Assembly: GCF_041296385.1 (NCBI RefSeq) | Contig: NC_091023.1 | Coordinates: 24,801,924 to 24,865,923, forward strand | Origin: Aphelocoma coerulescens | Taxonomy: Eukaryota; Chordata; Aves; Passeriformes; Corvidae | Reading direction: 5' to 3' | DNA length: 64,000 nucleotides | Part shown: one piece after another, positions 57,149 to 64,000 of the stretch | Layout: the number at the start of each line of letters is the position of its first letter | How positions within the stretch are numbered: position 1 is the first letter of the stretch | Made by a program: the position numbers and the translations under genes | The notes under the pieces: generated by a model | Database searches by the model: none | What the model saw: only the letters and a program-made list of their open reading frames with translations | What the model was told of the DNA's origin: nothing

Positions 57149-57532
57149 TCTTTTTTCCCATTTTTTCCCATTTTTTCCCTTTTTTTCCCATTTTTCCCCA
57201 TTTTTCTCATTTTCCCCATTTTTGCCCTTATTTTCCCCTTTTATCCCCTTTTTTCTTCCCTTTTTTCCCTTTTTTCCTTTTTTTAACCTTTTTTCCCTTT
57301 CTTTTCCCTTTTTTTTCCCCTTTTCCCTTTTTTCCCCCCTTTCTTTTCCCTTTTCCCCCTTTTTTCCCTTTTTTTTCCTCCTTTTTCCCCTTTTATCCCT
57401 TTTTTCCCTTTTATCCCTTTTTTCCCTTTTTCCTTTTTTCTTTTTTCCTCTTCCCCCTGCCTTTTTTCCCTCTTTTTCCCCCCATTTTTCCCTCTTTTTT
57501 CCCCCTTTTTTTTCTCTTTTTTCCCCTTTTTT
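57149..57532 (+). repeat. Pyrimidine-rich TTTTCCC-type tract
   Basis: About 380 nt of T and C with a few scattered A and G residues, built on an irregular TTTTTTCCCA/TTTTTCCC unit. It is open in both directions as Phe/Pro-rich and Lys/Gly-rich frames, which are artefacts. Confidence 0.93.
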
Positions 57533-57535
57533 AAC

Positions 57536-58532
57536 ACTCTAGCACCCAGCTCTTCAACCAAACACTTCAAACACTCAGCTGGGCTGACTCCCAGCTGCTT
57601 TTTCACGATCCTCCCTCAACATTTTGGGAAAAGATCCCAGATTCCACCTGCCCAGGCCTCTCTCCCAGGGATTTATGGAATGAAAGGGGATCGGAGCAGG
57701 AAAGGTTCGGGTAAGGCCGGCTCTGTCTCTTCCCATTTCTCCCCTTTCTGCTGCATTCCAGAGCTGACAGAAATATTGTCTAAAAAAACGGCTTCAGGCT
57801 CCAAATAACACCAGGAGCCTTCACCTGACAGACACAGAACGGGGTGGGAACATCCAGGAGAACTTTGGGACAGAAAATCCCTCTGGAGTCCAGGAAGTCG
57901 GGATTAGTCACGGGCAGAAGTTCCATCACCTTAAACATCATCTCAAGCTCCGAAAGACTTCCAGAAAGATGCTTTTCACTGATTTTCAGATTAAAAAATC
58001 TACTCTAAATTGGCACTTTTTTAATTTCTGCAGGGTGTTTGTCCAGGAAATCCAGGTTGAACACTTCCCTTAATCATCCCCTCCATGTTGGAGCTGCCAA
58101 AGCTCCCAGAATAGAAACCCAGCAGCTGGATGAGATTATTAAATATTTTCCTGCCTTTTCCCAAGTGTTTAAAGGCAATGTGAGTGCTCCAGGTCTTCCT
58201 GGAGCTCCCAGGTCACATTTAAATTCTATTTGTGGTTCCACAAAGTTTCATGAGGGAAATGTGAGGAGAAAATCTCGGGGGAAATGTGGATCTGTTTGAA
58301 GGAAGAGGTAAATTCCCTGGTTTTGCTTAGCAGAGGGAATAATTCTTGGAATAAATGCTGGGAAAGCATCAGTCAGAAAATAATCCCATAGGGATTATCC
58401 CATCCCATTCCAGGTCAGGATTGAGGGCAGAGGTTGGATGCACAATAATTGGATTCATCCAGGGACATGGGTAAAATCTGAAAGTCCTCTCCGGGTGTTT
58501 TCCTCTGGAGCTCCCTGCTGCTGTCTGCTCTG
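57536..58532. other. Unique sequence, no gene recognised
   Basis: Nothing recognised beyond short frames without motifs. Confidence 0.4.
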
Positions 58533-58608
58533 CAATCACAGAATCATCGAGGTCGGAAAAAACCTCCAGGAAAAGTCCAGCCTTCAACCAAACACCACAT
58601 TCCCACCA
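58533..58608 (-). mobile_element. CR1 LINE fragment, extreme 3' end
   Basis: The plus strand begins AATCACAGAATCATCGAGGT and continues CGGAAAAAACCTCCAGGAAA, then AAGTCCAGCCTTCAACC. Same tail type as 17919-18000. Confidence 0.85.
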
Positions 58609-61600
58609 AAGTGATCCCAAATGAAGCTCCTTAAAAAGTGAATTGTTTGGTGACCACTCAATCCTTCCCAGCTCGTTTGCAGCCTCACCTCCCAAAGGCA
58701 GCTCCATTTACCCCCCCCCAGACTTTCACCATTCAGCCAGGCTTGCAAATCTCCAGAGAATCCAGCACATTCCAGACACATTTTTCCCAGATTTTTGAAG
58801 GTGGTACCTCTGCTCTCCATCACCTGAGATAACTGTTCCCCCTGGGCTTGTGCTCCAGCACCCAAATCCCAGTTCCCTGTTTCTCCCAAGGCAGGGCCAT
58901 CCCTGCTCCACACTTTGCCCACTGCCAGCCTCCGGCTCTGCCAGGATGGATGGGATCCACCTCGGAAAAAAGCCAATTTGCTGCTCCTAAACCTTCCAGC
59001 TGGATCCTTCTGGAAAATGGCAGCACAGGGAGGCTCAGCACTACCAAGGATTTTTTTTTCCCTGCCTGCCCTTTTCCTGTTTTCCCAGCACTACTGCTGC
59101 TTCCAAAGGAGAAAAACTGTTCCTGCTTTGAGTTGGATGCAGAGGAGATGGACTCCTCCCAGGGCTGGGCATGGGACAAGTGGAGTAAATGAATGGGTAA
59201 TTCCCATTATTTGGCTCTGAACTGATTCTGGAATGAGGAATAGATGAGTTGATGGCTGGAATGACGAGCAGAGAGGCTGATGCAACATTTTAGAGTAAAG
59301 CAGGCTCACAATGACATTTTCTTAGGCGAATAAATATTCCCCAAAGGAGAGTGAGGAGTGGATTTACCTGTGCTGCTTCCTACAGCCATCAGCTGGTTTT
59401 GCCCACAGATTTTATGAGGAAAATAGACTCTTATCAATGTATCTGTGAACTCCAAAATTTTAATTCTGTCAGAAATTCCAGTCAGCAACAACTCCATTAT
59501 CTCCCCAACACCTTGGAGTTGTTCTCTCTGAGGATCTTGTCCTGGGAGACTGGAATTCATCTGATGAAATCCTTGTAAGGAACCAGAAAATCAAACCTGC
59601 TGGAGAGTTGGAGCTGTTAATACTTTTATTTCTTCACCTCTGGAACAACACTTATTTTTCAAACAGTGAGAAAAACAATCTTGGCTTATCATTCCTGATA
59701 GGAAAATCCCTCTTTCCTTGGCATGCCTAAATCTCTTCCTTTGGAAACAAACCCGAACTCTGCTTACCTGTGAGTGGATCTGTGTTTTCCTATCTGTCCA
59801 TCTCTTGGGGACTGAACATCTACAGCAGCACAAAAGTGAGGTTTAAAATGGGCCTGCAAATTTGGGGGAAGAATTGGATACTTCAGCAAACTTCCACCTT
59901 TCCCTGCGAGGCTCCTATTTCCAAGCCATTTGGGGCAATCCCACTGCTCCAGTGGGAAGATCAGAGCTTCCCCCTGTCAGGGAGATGCTCTGGGTGCTTT
60001 GGGATGCGGGTGAGCTGTGTGGGGAAAGGATGATCGTACAATAATGGCAAGTTTTGGCACTTCTGACAGCTGCAGTCTTTCCTTAAAACAACCTCTGGGT
60101 TCCAGGAAGCTCGACTGGTAAATTCAGCAGATTATTTGCTCCCCAGTCAGAGCTGACACGGATCACAGCGAGCCAGGGGCTGCTGCAGCATTTTGCAATT
60201 ATTTCTCCTGACACGTCCAAGGTGGCTCCGTGCATGAGAAACATTTAGGGAAGGATTTTTTTCTCTTTTCATTTGATTACAGGATTATTCTGCTCGATGG
60301 AGAGACTGAGATCTCGGAGTCTTCAGACTGCAGAGCTGTTTGGGGGAAGGACAGCAGCTCTCCCTGGATAAAAAGCTGCTGGAAGCACACCCAGGATCAC
60401 AAAATCCCTCCCATTTCTAAGGATATTCCAGACTTCTATAAACAGATCAATTCCTGCTTAAAACCGCTGGAAAACTGAAGATTTAATGGATGCATGTTCT
60501 GGATCCGCCCAAGGAGAAAGGAGTGGACAAAGTGTGACCCCTCCTCAGAGATTTCATTTGTCCCAGCAGTCACTCCTGAGGCCAGAGCAGGCTCCTCCAG
60601 GTCCATGACATTAATTAGGATCAGGATAATCATTGTTTTCTCCCCTGTGGAGAACTTTGAGGATCTTTTCCATATGTTTAAGCTTCCCCCTCCCTCATAA
60701 CTCACCAGTAACTCCTTCCATCATTTACAAGGCCTAATAAAAATACAGAATTTCTTCATAATTGTTGGGAAGTTACAGCCCAATCGAATTTCCAGCAGGA
60801 TCCCATCACTGAGGAGCAACAGTTGCACAGAAATTTTTGATACTGGGATTTCTATTTTTTTTCCCCATTTCCCATCATTTCCTGTGGTTTTATGGTAAAG
60901 GGTGATGTGAAATCACCACCATTCCTTTTTCCTTGTTTCTTGGGAGTTAAATTTTTGTTTGATATCAAATCATTGCTTTATTATTCAAAGTCTGCCACTT
61001 TAAGTGGGCAGAGGTGAATATTTCGCTTTTTGTCTCACATTTTCCAGGAAATTTTGAGGTTCTCCGTGTTAACTTCCCAGAGTTTTGCCTTGGGGTTTTT
61101 TTAAAGTAGAGAGATTTTGAGTTTACCTTTTAAAAAACACTTTGGAGCTGCATTTCCCCTTCTGAGCAGTCTCAGTTCCCAGCTCACACAAATTCTGTAG
61201 TTTTATATTAAATCCTTCAACTCAGACAAGACGGGCCCTTGCCTTCAGATGGTTTCTCCTGCTTTTCCAAAAATAAATCTAAATAAAGTGCTGCTGTTGG
61301 GTCGGGAATGTCCCAGGCTGTCGGTCCTTGGGATCCAAGTGCCATCTTGTGTCCACACACTGCATTTCAGGAATTTCTCCCCTCACAAATTCCTCAAAAC
61401 CGCAGCTCCTGAACTGCATGGAAACGCTTGGAGAGGTGTTCGTATCACTCAGCACTGGATTATTGGCAAATTGAAACACCAGAAAAGCCTTTTAATAATA
61501 AATAAAGCTGTAGGTTTATAAATCTGAGCTGTTTACACTATAAATTCTTGGGGTTTACTGTAAAATCCACTGCCTGTCCCTCCAGTGGGATGCAGGTCTG

Positions 61601-63011
61601 GCTGTGCCATCACCATCCTCATTCCTCTCCCCAGCTGGACGATTCTCAGGGGAATTAGAGTTGCTCGAAATTTTTATTTTACCACAAATTTTATTTTAAT
61701 TTATTTTTATTTTAACAGAAATCAGGAGTTGGAAATTGTAGGTTTGCAGGAAAATTACAGGGTTTTAACACCAAACTGCTCAGGAATTAAAATCAGTTTT
61801 CCTGGAAAGGCACAGCTGAGATAAATTTAAATTTGGAGAAGCTGAAGAGCTCATATTGAGATGTTTATAAAGTTTTAAGATAAAAGTTTCAATATTTAAT
61901 AATGGGGCTACATTTTAGAAGGAAATAGAAAACTAAACCTGAGTTGGGACCACATGGAATATCTGGGAGTCAGGATGTGCCCAGGTCCCCGGCATTGCAA
62001 AATCACCTCTCCATTGCCCTCAACTTTCATGGGGGGGAACAAGATCAGAGCATTCCAGACTGAAAGAAGTCCAATTTGATTGATTAATTCACCCCTAATT
62101 GAGAACAATCCACCACAGGTACACTATGGCTCTACAAAATTCTGTGTCAGGATGAGCAGTAACAGGTTTATAATAAATAATTTCCAGAAATAAACAAATT
62201 ACATTGAATTTGAAAGCCAAATCTCTGAAAAGAATCCATGTAGGATGTGCTCTGCTCAGCTGGAATTTCTCTGCTGTTTCTCCCTTCTCTACACTCTGTT
62301 TTCTCTCATTTTGCCTGTATTTAAATGTTATATCCCTAATTTTATCTCTCCATAACTGAGAGACTTCCTGAACTCCCAGGTGTGGTCCTGCTGCCCTATC
62401 AGAAAGGTAAGAACAACCTGGAATGCTCAAATTCCCATGAAATCCCCACTTCCCCAGTGGCTTCCAGGAGGTCTGGGCAGTGACATTCCATCCAAGACAC
62501 TGCAGGATTCATGGAGAGCTCTCCCATCCCCTTTTCCCTTCACCTCAGTGAAATTAGACTGAAAACAAGGGAAGATTTAAAATAGAAATGAAGACAAAAC
62601 TGCAAATTGTTTTCTCCCAGGCTTTATTGAGCATGCAAGGCACTGAGTAATAATCAGTGGAATAAAGTCTGCTCGAATTCCAAACACAAGCAGAGAGAGC
62701 CACCACACATTTTCCAAAGGAAAAAAAGCATCTGGAGTATTTGCTTTCAAACCATTTAATCTTTTACCTCTGCAGAAAAGATGTTTTTTCTCTGTTTATA
62801 TGCCCAGCACAATAATAAACCTTTTTATCTGAGGGGAAAAAAAAACATTAAAAATGTCTTACAATTAATCCATAATCCTTTTAAGAGTCCTTCTAAATCT
62901 CTGGGGATTAAAGGAGCACTTGTTACTCACTTTGCAGGGTCACTGAGAGGAGCTGGGTTAATGGCAATTAATCAGCAAGGAATGCACATTCCCAGAGCGT
63001 TTATTCCTTCC
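58609..63011. other. Long unique stretch, no gene recognised
   Basis: A 4.4-kb repeat-poor stretch. (TTTTA)n-like patches lie around 61672-61718. The GC-richer 58640-59200 part keeps several frames open on both strands without a recognised product. Confidence 0.45.
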
Positions 63012-63327
63012 AGGATCTGAAGGAAACTGGGAGGAAGATGGAGAGGAGCTGGGGAGACAGGACAAGGGGGAATGGCTTCAAACTGACAGAAAGAAAATTT
63101 AGGTTCATATGGAAGAAATTCCTCCCTGTGAGGGTGGGCAGGGGCTGGGATGGAATTCCCAGAGCAGCTGTGGCTGCCCCTGGATCCCTGGCAGTGTCCA
63201 AGGCCAGGTTGGACATTGGGGCTTGGAGCAGCCTGGGATAGTAGAAGGTGTCCCTGCCCGTGGCAGGGAATGAGATTATCTTTAAGCTCCCTTCCCACCC
63301 AAACCATCCTGTGATTCCATGATTCCA
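63012..63327 (+). mobile_element. CR1 LINE fragment, about 315 bp
   Basis: It starts CAGGATCTGAAGGAAACTGG and continues GACAGGACAAGGGGGAATGG, GAAGAAATTCCTCCCTGTGA, GGATCCCTGGCAGTGTCC, GCTTGGAGCAGCCTGGGATA, GTAGAAGGTGTCCCTGCC. It ends with two copies of the terminal octamer in TCCTGTGATTCCATGATTCC. Confidence 0.94.
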
Positions 63328-64000
63328 TTTACATGATTCTGTTCACTTCCAGGGCGTGCACATGGGAATATTCCCAATGCAGCTCCCCTTCCCAATGAAA
63401 AAAAAAACAGGAAAAGGTCTGAGAACCCACGAACACCCTGAGCAGCTCTGCTGAGTGCTCCAGCACTTCTCCTCGGCTGCCTTGGAGCAGCACTCTGGAT
63501 TCATTTGCAGTGACACCAATCCCATCCCTCCACGTGCAGAACAGGTGCCCCAGATTTGTCTCATTCCCTTTTCCTGCTAAATCCTGCCAAAACACAGCTC
63601 CACGTTCCCTGCCCTGAGCTGGAGTGACAGACTGACAGGTGCTGTCAGCGAGGGGCCGGCGACAGCGGGACGCCTTTGGCTTTTCCTGGGATTCAGTGAG
63701 GCACAAAAGCAAGACAAAGCAGCAGCATGGGCAGCTCCAGGAGGCCTCTGGCAAAGCAGCCTTGCAAAATGCACAATTCCAGAATGTTTGATTGGGAAAT
63801 AAAGAGCGTTGTCTGAACAGTTGTCTTTAATTTGCTGTCACAGACCTGGTGTTCTCGCTGCTTGGGGAGTGGGTGCTAGCAGGCCCTGACCTTGTGGTTT
63901 ATGTGAGCTTTGTGGTTTATTGTGCTCAGCAATCTGAAGCCTACAACCTCCTAGAGGTTAAAATGTGGCTGAAAAAAAAGCATAATTTAGCCACTGTAGC
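63328..64000. other. Unique sequence to the window end
   Basis: Minus-strand frames at 63329-63774 are unrecognised. GTGGTTTAT is repeated at about 63895 and 63912. No gene is recognised. Confidence 0.4.

Noticed and set aside
57069..57606. Phe/Pro-rich plus-strand and Lys/Gly-rich minus-strand frames
   Set aside because: They arise from the pyrimidine-rich tract and have no domain.

Overview
The window looks like non-coding nuclear DNA from a bird, most likely a songbird (passerine). The main evidence is 26 fragments of CR1 LINE retrotransposons. Nearly all carry the 3' terminal part of the element and many end in the avian CR1 tail (variants of CATTCTGTGATTC). The commonest tail type is one I associate with passerine genomes; that taxonomic step is recalled knowledge, not a database result. 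No bacterial or viral gene organisation, operon, CRISPR array, rRNA or tRNA gene was found.

I could not identify a single protein-coding gene with confidence. The longest open frames (up to about 200 codons) come from a purine hexamer repeat, two minisatellites or CR1 3' ends. Many others start only at GTG or TTG and resemble no family I know. The window is best read as intergenic or deep intronic. One CR1 fragment (about 3420-4057, minus) keeps a recognisable relic of the reverse-transcriptase ORF2 carboxy terminus. A 94-nt segment at 15130-15223 with well-formed splice signals on both sides is the only exon candidate I would test.

Layout. 1-10 kb: mostly unique sequence with CR1 at 2.2, 3.4-4.1 and 6.0 kb. 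10-20 kb: CR1 at 10.4, 15.3 and 16.4 kb, an exact ten-copy 9-bp AT microsatellite at 14.1 kb, a homeodomain-site-rich segment at 14.3-14.5 kb, and a cluster of four CR1 fragments at 17.7-19.5 kb. 20-30 kb: CR1 at 21.2, 22.3, 25.2 and 30.0 kb, and a probable solitary LTR near 26.4-26.9 kb. 30-40 kb: a 64-bp minisatellite (31951-32142) next to a CR1, another CR1 at 33.8 kb, a 42-bp minisatellite (37072-37207) and a truncated CR1 at 37.9 kb. 40-50 kb: a cluster of TGTCA/TGACA motifs at 40.7 kb, three CR1 pieces at 42.5-44.0 kb around a promoter-like AP-1/TATA arrangement (43369-43439), AT-rich candidate conserved segments, and a CR1 at 49.1 kb. 50-64 kb: CR1 at 52.4, 53.5, 55.4, 58.5 and 63.0 kb. 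The most striking structure lies at 56149-57532: a 469-nt uninterrupted homopurine tract, then an AT-rich block, then a roughly 380-nt pyrimidine-rich tract on the same strand.

There is no gene pathway to reconstruct. What the window shows is layered retrotransposon insertion (at least three CR1 3'-tail types in both orientations, two copies sharing a 104-nt identical stretch), recent tandem-repeat expansion, and several AT-rich, motif-dense segments that could be conserved enhancers.
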